A program made the translations under genes and the position numbers. Shown piece after piece: positions 9,705-19,255 of a DNA stretch of 64,000 bases. Each line of letters opens with the position of its first letter. The stretch's first letter is position 1. Under the pieces are notes generated by a model. That model was not told the origin of the DNA and did not search any database. It saw nothing but the letters and a program-made list of their open reading frames with translations. Origin of the DNA: Flavobacterium sp. UBA7663 (GTDB taxonomy: Bacteria; Bacteroidota; Bacteroidia; Flavobacteriales; Flavobacteriaceae); NCBI RefSeq assembly GCF_002483315.1, contig NZ_DLHR01000019.1, positions 342,719-406,718 of the forward strand, in the 5' to 3' direction.

Positions 9705-11093
9705 ATGGACAATATAAAACAATACGTTCAAGAAAATAAAGAACGTTTTTTAAAGGAATTAATAGAGCTTTTAAAAATCCCTTCTGTAAGTGCTGATAGC
9801 GCTTATGCTCACGATGTTGTATTAACGGCCGAAGCAGTTAAAGCAAGTTTAGAAAAAGCAGGTTGCGATTTTGTAGAACTTTGCGAAACGCCAGGTTACC
9901 CAATCGTTTACGGAGAAAAAATTATCGATAAAAATTCACCAACAGTTTTGGTTTATGGACATTATGATGTACAACCACCAGACCCAATGGAATTATGGAC
10001 ATCGCCACCTTTTGAACCAGTAATCAAAACCACAGAAATTCACCCTGAAGGAGCTATTTTTGCTCGTGGCGCTTGTGATGACAAAGGTCAAATGTACATG
10101 CACGTGAAAGCTTTTGAATACATGATTCAAAATAATTGCTTGCCATGTAACGTAAAATTCATGATTGAAGGCGAAGAAGAAGTAGGTTCAAAAAGTTTAG
10201 GTTGGTTTGTAGAAAGAAATCAAGAAAAATTAGCAAACGATGTAATTTTGATTTCGGATACGGGAATGATTTCTAACCAACAACCATCTATCACAACAGG
10301 TTTAAGAGGTTTAAGCTATGTTGAGGTTGAGGTTACAGGTCCAAACAGAGATTTACACTCAGGTTTATACGGAGGAGCTGTTGCGAATCCAATTAATGTA
10401 TTAACCAAAATGATTGCTTCGTTACATGATGAAAATAATCATATTACCATTCCAGGTTTTTACGATAAAGTAGAAGAATTATCTGCTGAAGAAAGAGCCG
10501 AAATGGCAAAAGCACCGTTCTCATTAGAGAAATATAAAAAAGCTTTAGATATCGAAGAAATTCATGGTGAAGCAGGTTATGTTACTAATGAAAGAAATTC
10601 AATCCGTCCTACATTAGATGTGAATGGAATTTGGGGTGGTTACACAGGTGAAGGAGCCAAAACGGTTATCGCAAGTAAAGCTTTCGCGAAAATTTCAATG
10701 CGTTTAGTGCCAAATCAAGATTGGGAAGAAATTACCGAATTATTCAAAAAACATTTCGAAAGTATTGCGCCAAAATCAGTGAAAGTGGTGGTAAAACCGC
10801 ATCATGGTGGACAAGGTTATGTAACGCCGATTGATAGCGTTGGTTATAGGGCTGCAAACAAAGCCTATACTGAAACTTTTGGTGTACCTGCAATTCCTGT
10901 TCGTTCAGGTGGAAGTATTCCAATTGTAGCTTTATTTGAGAAGGAATTAAAGAGTAAAACTATTTTAATGGGGTTTGGGTTAGATAGTGATGCGATTCAC
11001 TCACCAAACGAGCATTTTGGAGTTTTCAATTATTTAAAAGGAATTGAAACTATTCCGTTATTTTACAAATATTTCACAGAAATGAACAAATAA
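9705..11093 (+). CDS. M20-family metallo-dipeptidase
   Basis: A 462-residue cytoplasmic peptidase of the M20 family (dipeptidase/CNDP-like subgroup) that cleaves dipeptides with a two-metal centre. Visible metal and catalytic motifs in order are YGHYDVQPPDP (His ligand and Asp), ARGACDDKGQM (bridging Asp), EGEEEVGS (catalytic Glu and Glu ligand), ISDTGM (Asp ligand) and HSPNEHFG near the C-terminus (His ligand). The central dimerisation/lid insertion is present (RDLHSGLYGGA). There is no signal peptide. Length is normal for the family. It is flanked by its own -7 element and a terminator. It may process peptides released by the neighbouring secreted proteases, but that link is inferred only from adjacency. 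Confidence 0.93.
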   Translation: MDNIKQYVQENKERFLKELIELLKIPSVSADSAYAHDVVLTAEAVKASLEKAGCDFVELCETPGYPIVYGEKIIDKNSPTVLVYGHYDVQPPDPMELWTSPPFEPVIKTTEIHPEGAIFARGACDDKGQMYMHVKAFEYMIQNNCLPCNVKFMIEGEEEVGSKSLGWFVERNQEKLANDVILISDTGMISNQQPSITTGLRGLSYVEVEVTGPNRDLHSGLYGGAVANPINVLTKMIASLHDENNHITIPGFYDKVEELSAEERAEMAKAPFSLEKYKKALDIEEIHGEAGYVTNERNSIRPTLDVNGIWGGYTGEGAKTVIASKAFAKISMRLVPNQDWEEITELFKKHFESIAPKSVKVVVKPHHGGQGYVTPIDSVGYRAANKAYTETFGVPAIPVRSGGSIPIVALFEKELKSKTILMGFGLDSDAIHSPNEHFGVFNYLKGIETIPLFYKYFTEMNK

Positions 11094-11097
11094 AATG

Positions 11098-11127
11098 AAT
11101 CCCGATGAAAATCGGGATTTTTGTTTT
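11098..11127 (+). terminator. Terminator between convergent genes
   Basis: The stem AATCCCGAT/ATCGGGATT has a GAAA loop and is followed by TTTTTGTTTTT. It serves the M20 gene and abuts the stop of the convergent HTTM gene. Confidence 0.85.
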
Positions 11128-12425
11128 TAGTCAATTAAAACCCACTCATTATGTCCAAAATAATCCCATTCGGCCTTTGCCATATCAAATTTTGGATCGA
11201 TTAAAGTTTTTAGTTCTTTTCTGTTGATGCTGTTTTTACAATCAATGTAAATTGCGATGTGTTTTCCTTGATATTCTTTTTTAATGCGTTGGCAGTATTG
11301 CCAAATGAAATCGGGTTTTGTGGCTAAGTTTTGGGCTTGTTTGTTAGTTAGGTTTTTACTGTAATTATAAAATGATTCATCACCAGTTTTTAAATCTTTA
11401 ATCCGAAAAATAATATAACCACTGCGTTCTCTCAACATCATGCGCCAACTTAATCGATGGCCTTCTTCTGTCCAAAGCACATCACCTTCAATCAAATGAT
11501 GGCGTAATGGAAGTAAAAGTTGAATAACCAAATACGGAATCATCAAAAAGTAAACTATTTTTTTTCCGTAGAAATTTTGGTTTACATTTTCATTTTCAAG
11601 TCTTGACTTTTTTCTAAGGAATATTCTTCTGATGGTTTCGGGTTCGTAAAAAAACAAAGCAAAAGTCAGAGCAAAAAATGGAAAAATTCCAATTTGTAGT
11701 GTTATAGAATTAAATATGTGAAAGATTATGGAAGCTATTAAGGCAAGAGTTCTTGTTTTCTTGAACAATAGAAAGGGTACAATTAATAAGTCAAATAATA
11801 TTCCAGCATAAGCAATAAATAAGTAAAACCATTTTTGAGAAAAAAGTTCTAGAAAGAAAGGTCTTGTGGTGGTTCCTGATAAAAGATTTTTAGCAAAAGT
11901 GCCATCTAACCAATCAGGGTAAAATTTTGCAAGAGAGGCATAAACATAAACAATCCCAATTTGAATTATAAATAGAAGGCTTATCCAATAAGGCATTGTT
12001 TTTTCTTCTGAAACTCGATTTTGTTTTACATCTAAAGAAGCGTATCGATTTGCTGGAAGAAAAATCAGCAAAAAACTGATGAGAAGCAATAAATAGTAAT
12101 GGTTGTTATAAGATGATTTCTGCATGAAATACACACCCGCCCACAAAATCGTATAGGAAATAATCGCTATTCGGTAACGATATCCTAACATGATGGCTAA
12201 TCCGAAAATGCCCATTAAAGAAAAGTAGCAATACATTCCAAAACCAGGTAAAGGTTGAAGCCATTCTAAACCGATAAATGAAAATGTAAATTCAGGGTCA
12301 ATTAAAACACGTTTTACCCAGCCTGTAAGTATGGCACCAAAACTTTCACAAGCAACTAAAAATCCAAAAAATATTCGGAAAACAATTAACGGACTGTTGT
12401 CTATTGCTTGGAATATAGATTTCAT
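11127..12425 (-). CDS. HTTM-domain integral membrane protein (vitamin K gamma-carboxylase-like)
   Basis: A 432-residue polytopic membrane protein with many hydrophobic segments across residues ~10-260 and a soluble C-terminal third of about 150 residues. The arrangement and segments such as IVYVYASLAKFYPDWLDG and the HIFNSITLQIGIFPF helix fit the HTTM (horizontally transferred transmembrane) family, related to vitamin K-dependent gamma-carboxylase. The bacterial role is not established. The start codon overlaps the ribF stop by 4 bp (ATGA), so it is translationally coupled and co-transcribed with ribF. The family assignment is fairly sure; any enzymatic role is not. Confidence 0.8.
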   Translation of the reverse strand: MKSIFQAIDNSPLIVFRIFFGFLVACESFGAILTGWVKRVLIDPEFTFSFIGLEWLQPLPGFGMYCYFSLMGIFGLAIMLGYRYRIAIISYTILWAGVYFMQKSSYNNHYYLLLLISFLLIFLPANRYASLDVKQNRVSEEKTMPYWISLLFIIQIGIVYVYASLAKFYPDWLDGTFAKNLLSGTTTRPFFLELFSQKWFYLFIAYAGILFDLLIVPFLLFKKTRTLALIASIIFHIFNSITLQIGIFPFFALTFALFFYEPETIRRIFLRKKSRLENENVNQNFYGKKIVYFLMIPYLVIQLLLPLRHHLIEGDVLWTEEGHRLSWRMMLRERSGYIIFRIKDLKTGDESFYNYSKNLTNKQAQNLATKPDFIWQYCQRIKKEYQGKHIAIYIDCKNSINRKELKTLIDPKFDMAKAEWDYFGHNEWVLID

Positions 12426-13357
12426 TTCAAGTTTTTAATAAAGTCTAGTGAAAATGCTTTGTCTTTTTCTAATTGGGTTTGAAGTTCCGTGATAGAATTA
12501 AATTTATGTTCCTCTCTAATATTTCCCAAAAAGGCTATTTGTAAATTTTCGTTGTAAATATCTTCTTTTATATCAAAAAAGTGAACTTCAATCGTTTGTT
12601 CGTTATCACCTAAAGTTGGATTTTTGCCAATATTCATCATACCAAAATGCAACACTTTTTTTATTTCGCAAGACACAATGTAAACCCCGTTTTTAGGAAG
12701 TAGCTTGTAGTTTTCAGATAATAAAATATTTGCAGTTGGAAATCCGATAGTTCTCCCGATTTTTTTACCCTCAATAACTTTTCCTGAAATAAAATAAGGA
12801 TATCCTAAATATTCATTCGCTAATTTGACATTACCTTCTAATAATGCTTTTCTTATTTTGGTTGAACTGATTGCTATTTCATCAATTTCTTTAGCGCTAA
12901 TTTGTTCTACTTCAAAATCATATTTTTTTCCAAAAGTAATCAAATCGTTAATGTCAGCACTCCTGTTTTTGCCAAAACGATGATCGTGACCAATGATTAT
13001 TTTATGGATGTTTAGTTTGTCAACTAAAATTTCTTTAACAAATTCTTCTGCAGATAAGTTTGAAAATGCCGCATCAAATGGATGAATGATTAGATTATCA
13101 ATGCCAAATTTATCAAGTAATTCTCCTTTTTCATCAATCGTATTTAATAGTTTAATAGATGAATCTTGTTGTAAAACCATTCTAGGGTGCGGAAAAAAAG
13201 TTAAAACAATACTTTCATAAGTGTTTTCAAGTGTTGCATTCTTCATTTTTTCCAAAATAGATTTATGCCCAAGATGAACGCCATCAAAAGTACCAATAGT
13301 GATTATGGTTTTGCTTTTATTGTTTTTAAAATCAAGGATTGAATTGTATTTTTCCAA
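12422..13357 (-). CDS. ribF: Bifunctional riboflavin kinase / FAD synthetase (RibF)
   Basis: It makes FMN from riboflavin and then FAD, in the cytoplasm. The N-terminal nucleotidyltransferase domain shows TIGTFDGVHLGHKSIL and IIIGHDHRFGKNR. The C-terminal flavokinase domain shows GRTIGFPTANI and NGVYIV. The frame stays open upstream to an ATG at 13399, but I place the start at the TTG at 13357. That gives the usual ~18 residues before TIGTFDG, and a -7 element (TACCTTTG, 13377-13384 on this strand) lies inside the longer frame, so the mRNA probably begins after the ATG. The longer form would have 325 residues. It is first in a two-gene unit with the HTTM gene. Function is very sure; the start is moderately sure. 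Confidence 0.93.
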   Translation of the reverse strand: MEKYNSILDFKNNKSKTIITIGTFDGVHLGHKSILEKMKNATLENTYESIVLTFFPHPRMVLQQDSSIKLLNTIDEKGELLDKFGIDNLIIHPFDAAFSNLSAEEFVKEILVDKLNIHKIIIGHDHRFGKNRSADINDLITFGKKYDFEVEQISAKEIDEIAISSTKIRKALLEGNVKLANEYLGYPYFISGKVIEGKKIGRTIGFPTANILLSENYKLLPKNGVYIVSCEIKKVLHFGMMNIGKNPTLGDNEQTIEVHFFDIKEDIYNENLQIAFLGNIREEHKFNSITELQTQLEKDKAFSLDFIKNLK

Positions 13358-13376
13358 AATATTTTCATTAAAGAAA

Positions 13377-13384
13377 CAAAGGTA
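13377..13384 (-). promoter_or_regulatory. Bacteroidota -7 promoter element for ribF
   Basis: TACCTTTG on the minus strand fits TAnnTTTG exactly and lies about 20 nt before the proposed TTG start. No convincing -33 TTG is visible at the usual distance. Confidence 0.45.
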
Positions 13385-13438
13385 ATTTCTTATTGTCATA
13401 AAAAAATCACATACTGTATAAAAAATGTTTTTTTTTAG

Positions 13439-13446
13439 TATATTTG
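13439..13446 (+). promoter_or_regulatory. Bacteroidota -7 promoter element
   Basis: TATATTTG lies 29 bp before the M43 protease start at 13476. The region between this and the divergent ribF promoter is short and AT-rich. Confidence 0.55.
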
Positions 13447-13475
13447 TTTAATATAACATTTAATTAACCTAAATA

Positions 13476-16331
13476 ATGAAGAAAAATTTACTAATTGCAG
13501 TTATTGCTCTTTCTGGTTATTTTGCTTTTGGACAAAAAAGTTTGCCTATAACAAAACATTCAAATAATGATTTTGAAACTTCTGTTGCTAAAGCAAGAAC
13601 TTTTGCTCCGAACGGAGTAGTAAGATGTGCTACTGTTGAATATCACAAAGATAAACAAAGTAGGGGTGTAGCTGTTTCGGATGACGCTTTTGAGGCTTGG
13701 TTGGCTCCTAAAGTTGAAGAAATTAAAAGGCTAAGATTGGCAGGAAGGCTTCCATCTATTATAAGAATTCCTGTAGTGGTTCACGTAATTCATAATGGAG
13801 ATGCTGTTGGTGTAAATGAAAATATTGCTACAGGTCAAGTTCTGTCGCAAATTACTGTTTTTAATCAAGATTTCAGAAGGATGTCAGGAACTCCAGGGTT
13901 TGGCGCAGGTGTTGATACAACTATTGAATTTTGTTTAGCACAAGTTGATCCAAATGGTAATCCTACAACGGGAATTGATAGAATTAATAGAGGTATAGCA
14001 ACTTATAATTCTATGAATGCTATTCAAGCGGCTAAAACTGCTACTATTTGGGATCCAACAAAATATCTTAACATGTGGACTTTCCAATTTGGGGGTACAA
14101 TGGCAAGTGTATTAGGTTATGCTCAGTTTCCTTCAGGTTCTGGATTAGCAGGTATGGGTACAGACCCATGTGTAGATGATTTAGGAGGAGGAGATGCAAC
14201 TACTGACGGTGTTGTTTGTAATTATAATACTTGGGGATCTAGAACTATTTTTCCTGCGGGAACATATGCAGGAACTCAATATGACAAAGGAAGAACAATG
14301 ACTCACGAGGTAGGGCATATGTTTGGATTAAGACATATTTGGGGAGATGGAGATTGTACGGTAGATGATTTTTGCGCTGATACGCCTAATTGTGATTCTG
14401 ATTATTATGCGGGTGCTGGTACAGGTGGATGTAATGCCCCAGTTCAATGTGGAAATACTAGACAAATTCAAAACTACATGGATTATTCTGATGATAGTTG
14501 TATGAATATGTTTACACAAAATCAAAAAGATAGAATGTTGGCAGTGTTAATGAACTCACCAAGAAGGGATGATTTATTAGTTTCGACAGTTTGTGAGCCA
14601 ACTACTCAACCTCCATATATTCAATTTAAAAGGGTTGCATGTGGCTCAAGAATTGTAAAATCTGTTGTTGAAGGTAATGGTTGTGGATATACAGAATTTA
14701 CCGTGCCAGTTAGTATTAGTAAAGCTGCTTCTGCAAATGCTCTTGTAACTTTTAGTGTGGATGCTTTATCGGTTGCAAATGCTTCTGATATACAAATAAT
14801 GACACCAACGGTAACATTTAATTCTGGTTCAACAACAGATCAAAATTTTGTTTTTAGAGTTCTAAATGATGCTTCTGTTGAACCAAATGAAGATTTAATT
14901 ATTACTTTTTCAGTAAATCCTAATGGAGGAAATGCGGCTGCAAACCCTTACGAAGGAACTAAATTCAACATGACTATTGTTAACGATGATACAGCTGTAG
15001 TTGCTTCTGCTTTAGGACAACAAATATTTTCTGAAGGTTTTGAAACCTATACAGATTTTACATTAGGAAATGTTGGAGGTTGGACAACGTATGATTTGGA
15101 CACCAATGCTACTTATACAGATGATACTTATAATTTCCCTAATGAAGGATATACAGGGTCATATATTGTTTTTAATCCTTCAGCTACTACTCCTAGTGCT
15201 GCAGGAGGTGGTTATGATGCTCATTCAGGAAATAAAGGGTATTATTGTTATAACGAAAGTGTAGCTCCCTTCGCAAATAATGATTGGGCTATTACACCAC
15301 AAATTCCTTTAGGAACAAATTCACAATTAAAATTATGGGCAAAAAGTTTAACTAATAATTACAGCGGTGGAGAACGTTTTAAAGTTCTAGTTTCAACAAC
15401 TAATACAAACACGGCAAGTTTTACTGCAATTTCTGCAGGAGCTTACATAACTCCGCCTTTAACTTGGACAGAGTATACGTACGATTTAAGTGCTTATAAC
15501 AATCAAAACATTTATATTGCGATACAATGTGTTTCATCTGATGAGTTTGTGTTTATGTTAGATGATGTTTCGGTTACGTCTGATATTATTACTACTATTG
15601 AAACCAATGTGAATACTCCTACAGCTATGAGTAGCTTACTATCAGGAGCAGGAACAACCGCATTTAAAGATACTGTTACAAGAGATTTGTCAAATGTTGT
15701 TACTTTGAATGATGCTTCAAATTACGGCTGTACAGCTTCTTCAGTTACAAGATCAGGAACAGGAGCTTTACAATATGGGACATCAACAAATGCTGTAGAT
15801 TTTGCAATGTCAAAACAATTTACAGTTACTCCAGCAAATAATGTAAGTGGTAATGCTACAATTACATTTTATTTTACAGCTGCAGAAATTGCAGGTTGGG
15901 AAGCAGCTACAGGAAATAATAGATCATTGTTATATGTAGTTAGAGATGGATTGACAAGAGAAATTCAGCCAGTAACAATTGGTTCTTTTGGAACAGGAGT
16001 TACTTTAACTGCCACATTTACTGGTGGAATTCAAGGGGTTTATTCTTTTGCTAGACAACAAAGCTTACCAACAGATAGTTTTGAATTTAACGAAATAGGA
16101 TTATATCCTAATCCAAATAACGGAACTTTCAATATACAATTTACTCCATCATCGGAGAAAATTAATGTAGTTGTGTTTGATTTAAGAGGAAGGGTTATAT
16201 TTGATAAACAATATCAAAATAATGGATTATTCAACGAATCAATACAGTTAGATAATGTTGAATCTGGGGTTTATCTTGTAAAAATTCAAGATGGGTCTAG
16301 AAAAATTGCAAAGAAAATTATTGTAGAATAA
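13476..16331 (+). CDS. Secreted M43-type zinc metalloprotease with T9SS type A sorting domain
   Basis: A 951-residue secreted protease with a signal peptide (1-19, ending AFGQ) and an M43/pappalysin-like catalytic domain, HEVGHMFGLRHIW from H277. A Cys-rich insert follows (DCTVDDFCADTPNCD), then NYMDYSDDSCMN. A Calx-beta-like domain spans about 390-500. A choice-of-anchor J-like beta-sandwich follows at about 515-700 (ILSEGFET-type start, then VFMLDDVSV). The C-terminal ~80 residues are a canonical type A T9SS domain (LYPNPNNGTFNIQF, VFDLRGRVI, ESGVYLVKI, KKIIVE). Residues 1-500 closely parallel the 5376 protease, but the sorting domain is of the other type, so the two genes differ by a module swap. 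It is a single-gene unit. Confidence 0.9.
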   Translation: MKKNLLIAVIALSGYFAFGQKSLPITKHSNNDFETSVAKARTFAPNGVVRCATVEYHKDKQSRGVAVSDDAFEAWLAPKVEEIKRLRLAGRLPSIIRIPVVVHVIHNGDAVGVNENIATGQVLSQITVFNQDFRRMSGTPGFGAGVDTTIEFCLAQVDPNGNPTTGIDRINRGIATYNSMNAIQAAKTATIWDPTKYLNMWTFQFGGTMASVLGYAQFPSGSGLAGMGTDPCVDDLGGGDATTDGVVCNYNTWGSRTIFPAGTYAGTQYDKGRTMTHEVGHMFGLRHIWGDGDCTVDDFCADTPNCDSDYYAGAGTGGCNAPVQCGNTRQIQNYMDYSDDSCMNMFTQNQKDRMLAVLMNSPRRDDLLVSTVCEPTTQPPYIQFKRVACGSRIVKSVVEGNGCGYTEFTVPVSISKAASANALVTFSVDALSVANASDIQIMTPTVTFNSGSTTDQNFVFRVLNDASVEPNEDLIITFSVNPNGGNAAANPYEGTKFNMTIVNDDTAVVASALGQQIFSEGFETYTDFTLGNVGGWTTYDLDTNATYTDDTYNFPNEGYTGSYIVFNPSATTPSAAGGGYDAHSGNKGYYCYNESVAPFANNDWAITPQIPLGTNSQLKLWAKSLTNNYSGGERFKVLVSTTNTNTASFTAISAGAYITPPLTWTEYTYDLSAYNNQNIYIAIQCVSSDEFVFMLDDVSVTSDIITTIETNVNTPTAMSSLLSGAGTTAFKDTVTRDLSNVVTLNDASNYGCTASSVTRSGTGALQYGTSTNAVDFAMSKQFTVTPANNVSGNATITFYFTAAEIAGWEAATGNNRSLLYVVRDGLTREIQPVTIGSFGTGVTLTATFTGGIQGVYSFARQQSLPTDSFEFNEIGLYPNPNNGTFNIQFTPSSEKINVVVFDLRGRVIFDKQYQNNGLFNESIQLDNVESGVYLVKIQDGSRKIAKKIIVE

Positions 16332-16353
16332 GTAAAATACTTTGTTAACCATT

Positions 16354-16386
16354 AAAAGAGAAAGCGAAAGCTTTCTCTTTTTTTTT
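16354..16386 (+). terminator. Rho-independent terminator overlapping the next promoter
   Basis: The stem AAAGAGAAAGC/GCTTTCTCTTT has a GAAA tetraloop, then a T tract. The end of the T tract supplies the TTTG of the following promoter. Confidence 0.93.
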
Positions 16387-16414
16387 GAAATTTAACTAAA
16401 TATCTATACATTTG
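16384..16414 (+). promoter_or_regulatory. Canonical Flavobacterium promoter (TTTG-N19-TACATTTG)
   Basis: TTTG at 16384-16387 and TACATTTG at 16407-16414 are 19 bp apart, a full match to the known Bacteroidota consensus. The start codon is at 16443. Confidence 0.8.
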
Positions 16415-16442
16415 TTTGCTAACCCAATAATTATATTATAGA

Positions 16443-19136
16443 ATGAGAAAAAAAATACACTTTTTATTAGTGTTTATTTTGTTTGTAGGGCTTTCTTACG
16501 GGCAAGGTAAATTATGGACAAAAGTTTCTGAAGAGAAACTGGGTGGTCTAGAAAAGATGGAGAGAGCATCTGTACCGTCTGTTTATCAAATTATGCATTT
16601 AGATTTAAATACTTTTAAACAAACTTTGGTTGGAGCTCCAATTGATACCGAAGGTACTCTTTCTAATACGATTGTCAATTTTCCAAATTCAAAAGGGGAG
16701 CTTTCTAGATTTAGAGTTTATGAGGCACCAATCATGGAAAAAGGACTTGCTGATAGATATCCAGATATAAAATCATATGCGGCTGTAGGTATTGATAATC
16801 CTTCTGTTAAATTGAGATTTAGTGTTACACTTTTTGGATTACATGTCATGTCTACTTCAGGAGATGAAGGTACATATTACATTGATACATATACTAAGGA
16901 TTTAAACAATTATATTGTTTACAACAGAAAAGATCTTTACACAGTAAGAACATTTGCATGTCATTTTCAAGACAATCATGAAGAAATTGCCGAGCAAAAT
17001 AGAATTGCTGTTGAAAACCAAATTTTAGCTACTGATGGTATTTTTAGACAATACAGATTAGCTATGGCATGTACAATAGAATATGCTGCTTTTCATGTTA
17101 CTGCAGCTGGTTTAGGCGCTGGTACTCTTGCTCAGAAAAAAGCTGCGGTTTTAGCTGCTATGAATGTAACTATGACTCGTGTAAACGGTATTTATGAGAG
17201 AGATATGTCTTTAAGAATGAATTTAGTTGCTAATAATGACCTAGTTATATTTGTTGATTCTGATTCATTTAATAATACTAATGCAAATACATTAATAAAT
17301 CAAAGTCAAACAGTTATAGATGCTAATATTGGAAATTCAAACTATGACATTGGACACACTGTAAGTACTGGTGGTGGTGGTTTAGCTGGATTAGGTGTTG
17401 TTTGTAATAGCACCAATAAAGCGAGAGGAATTACAGGTTCCCCTGCTCCAGTAGGTGATCCTTACGATATCGATTATGTAGCGCACGAAATGGGTCACCA
17501 ATTTGGTGGGCCTCATACTTTTAGTTCTAATGATGATACTGCAGGAAATTGTAATTCAGGAAATAATAGTAGTGCGAATTCTGTTGAGCCTGGAAGTGGT
17601 TCTACTATTATGGCATATGCTGGAATTTGTGAAGAAAATGTTCAGTCAAATTCAGATGCTTATTTTCATGCTGTAAGTATTGCAAGCATGAATGCGGTTA
17701 TGGTTGGTTCTGGAAACTGTGCTCCTCAAGCAGCTAATGGAAATAATCCTCCTGTTATATCTGCATTAACAAATTATACAATTCCACAAGGAACTGCTTT
17801 TGTATTAACTGGAAATGCAACAGATGCTAATGCTGGGGCTTCTTTAACTTATTGTTGGGAGCAAACAAATGCAGCTGCTGGAACAAATTTTCCGACATCT
17901 ACTCAAACAACAGGTCCTGTTTACAGATCTTTAAATCCAACGACTTCTAACAAAAGATATTTACCAAATTTCCAAAGTGTTTTATCTGGTAATTTAGCTC
18001 CAACTTGGGAAGTAACTCCTACAATTGGTAGAACATTAAATTTCGCATTGACAGTTAGAGATAATCAAACGCCAACTGGAGGACAAACAGCAAGAGCAAA
18101 TATGACAGTAACAACTGTTGCTGCTGCTGGTCCGTTTACAGTAACAAGTCCTGCTGCAAATGCATCTTGGAATACTAATAGTTCTCAAACTATAACTTGG
18201 AATGTTGCTGGTACTACTGGTAATGGAATTAACACAGCAAATGTTAATATTTTATTATCAACAGATAATGGAGTTACCTTTTCAACTTTGTTAGCTAATA
18301 CAGCAAATGACGGTACTCAAGTTGTAACTATGCCAGCTACACCGGCTGTAAATTGTAGAATTCTTGTTGAAGCTGTTGGGAACATTTTTTATGCAGTTTC
18401 TCCTAATTTTTCAATTGGATATACTGTAACTAATGTATGTAATAGTTATACAATGAATACAGGATTTGCAATACCAGATAACAATACAACTTTTACTGTA
18501 AGAGCTATAAATGTTCCTACAACTAGTAATATTTCTGATGTTAATTTAGCAGTTAATTTAACACATACATATGTGTCTGACTTACAAATTATTTTGCAAG
18601 GGCCAATGGTAACTACAACTCAATCAACAATATTTAGTCAGTCTTGTACAACTAATGATAATATTAATGCTACATTTGATGATCAAGGGGCAGGAATTGT
18701 TTGTGCGCCAACCATTACAGGGAATGTAATTCCAACAACACCACTAAATGTGTTTAATGGCTTAAATCCTAACGGAAATTGGTTGGTAGGTATTAGAGAC
18801 GTTGGTGCTGCAGATACAGGAAATGTTGTGTCTTATACTTTAACAGTTTGTTCTCAAACAGCTACATTGTCAAGTGAGTCTTTCGGATTAGAGAACTTCA
18901 CTTTATATCCAAACCCTAATAATGGAAACTTTAATATTCAATTTACTTCTACTTCAGGAAATGAGATTAAAGTAAACGTTCATGATATTAGAGGGAGAGA
19001 AATCTACTCGAAATCTTATACAAATAACGGGTTGTTCAATGAAAATTTACAATTGAGCAATGTTCAATCTGGAGTTTATTTAGTAACTGTAGAAGATGGT
19101 TCTATAAAAGAAACTAAGAAGATTGTAGTTCAGTAA
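16443..19136 (+). CDS. Secreted reprolysin-like zinc metalloprotease with P-domain and T9SS type A sorting domain
   Basis: An 897-residue secreted protease. It has a signal peptide (1-20, ending SYGQ), a propeptide to about 205 and a reprolysin-like domain with HEMGHQFGGPH from H348, followed by EPGSGSTIMAYAGIC as the Met-turn region. One or two Ig-like beta domains lie at about 440-660. A P-domain-like segment lies at about 675-805 (VNLTHTYVSDLQI, NGLNPNGNWLVGI). The end is a type A T9SS domain (LYPNPNNGNFNIQF, HDIRGREIY, VQSGVYLVTV, KKIVVQ). It is the closest relative in the window of the gene at 19256, with nearly the same last 75 residues. It is monocistronic, with a perfect promoter and a terminator. 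The substrate is unknown. Confidence 0.9.
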   Translation: MRKKIHFLLVFILFVGLSYGQGKLWTKVSEEKLGGLEKMERASVPSVYQIMHLDLNTFKQTLVGAPIDTEGTLSNTIVNFPNSKGELSRFRVYEAPIMEKGLADRYPDIKSYAAVGIDNPSVKLRFSVTLFGLHVMSTSGDEGTYYIDTYTKDLNNYIVYNRKDLYTVRTFACHFQDNHEEIAEQNRIAVENQILATDGIFRQYRLAMACTIEYAAFHVTAAGLGAGTLAQKKAAVLAAMNVTMTRVNGIYERDMSLRMNLVANNDLVIFVDSDSFNNTNANTLINQSQTVIDANIGNSNYDIGHTVSTGGGGLAGLGVVCNSTNKARGITGSPAPVGDPYDIDYVAHEMGHQFGGPHTFSSNDDTAGNCNSGNNSSANSVEPGSGSTIMAYAGICEENVQSNSDAYFHAVSIASMNAVMVGSGNCAPQAANGNNPPVISALTNYTIPQGTAFVLTGNATDANAGASLTYCWEQTNAAAGTNFPTSTQTTGPVYRSLNPTTSNKRYLPNFQSVLSGNLAPTWEVTPTIGRTLNFALTVRDNQTPTGGQTARANMTVTTVAAAGPFTVTSPAANASWNTNSSQTITWNVAGTTGNGINTANVNILLSTDNGVTFSTLLANTANDGTQVVTMPATPAVNCRILVEAVGNIFYAVSPNFSIGYTVTNVCNSYTMNTGFAIPDNNTTFTVRAINVPTTSNISDVNLAVNLTHTYVSDLQIILQGPMVTTTQSTIFSQSCTTNDNINATFDDQGAGIVCAPTITGNVIPTTPLNVFNGLNPNGNWLVGIRDVGAADTGNVVSYTLTVCSQTATLSSESFGLENFTLYPNPNNGNFNIQFTSTSGNEIKVNVHDIRGREIYSKSYTNNGLFNENLQLSNVQSGVYLVTVEDGSIKETKKIVVQ

Positions 19137-19160
19137 TTATAAAATATTCTACATTTAATT

Positions 19161-19191
19161 AAAGAGAAGGCGAAAGTCTTCTCTTTTTTTT
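19161..19191 (+). terminator. Rho-independent terminator
   Basis: The stem AAAGAGAAGGC/GTCTTCTCTTT has a GAAA loop and a long T tract. It is very similar to the terminator at 16354. Confidence 0.9.
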
Positions 19192-19222
19192 GTTATTATG
19201 TTAAAAAATTAATAAAAAAATT

Positions 19223-19230
19223 TATATTTG
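19223..19230 (+). promoter_or_regulatory. Bacteroidota -7 promoter element
   Basis: TATATTTG lies 25 bp before the start at 19256. No -33 TTG lies at 19-21 bp. Confidence 0.5.
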
Positions 19231-19255
19231 TTTATTAATCATAAACTTAACCCCA

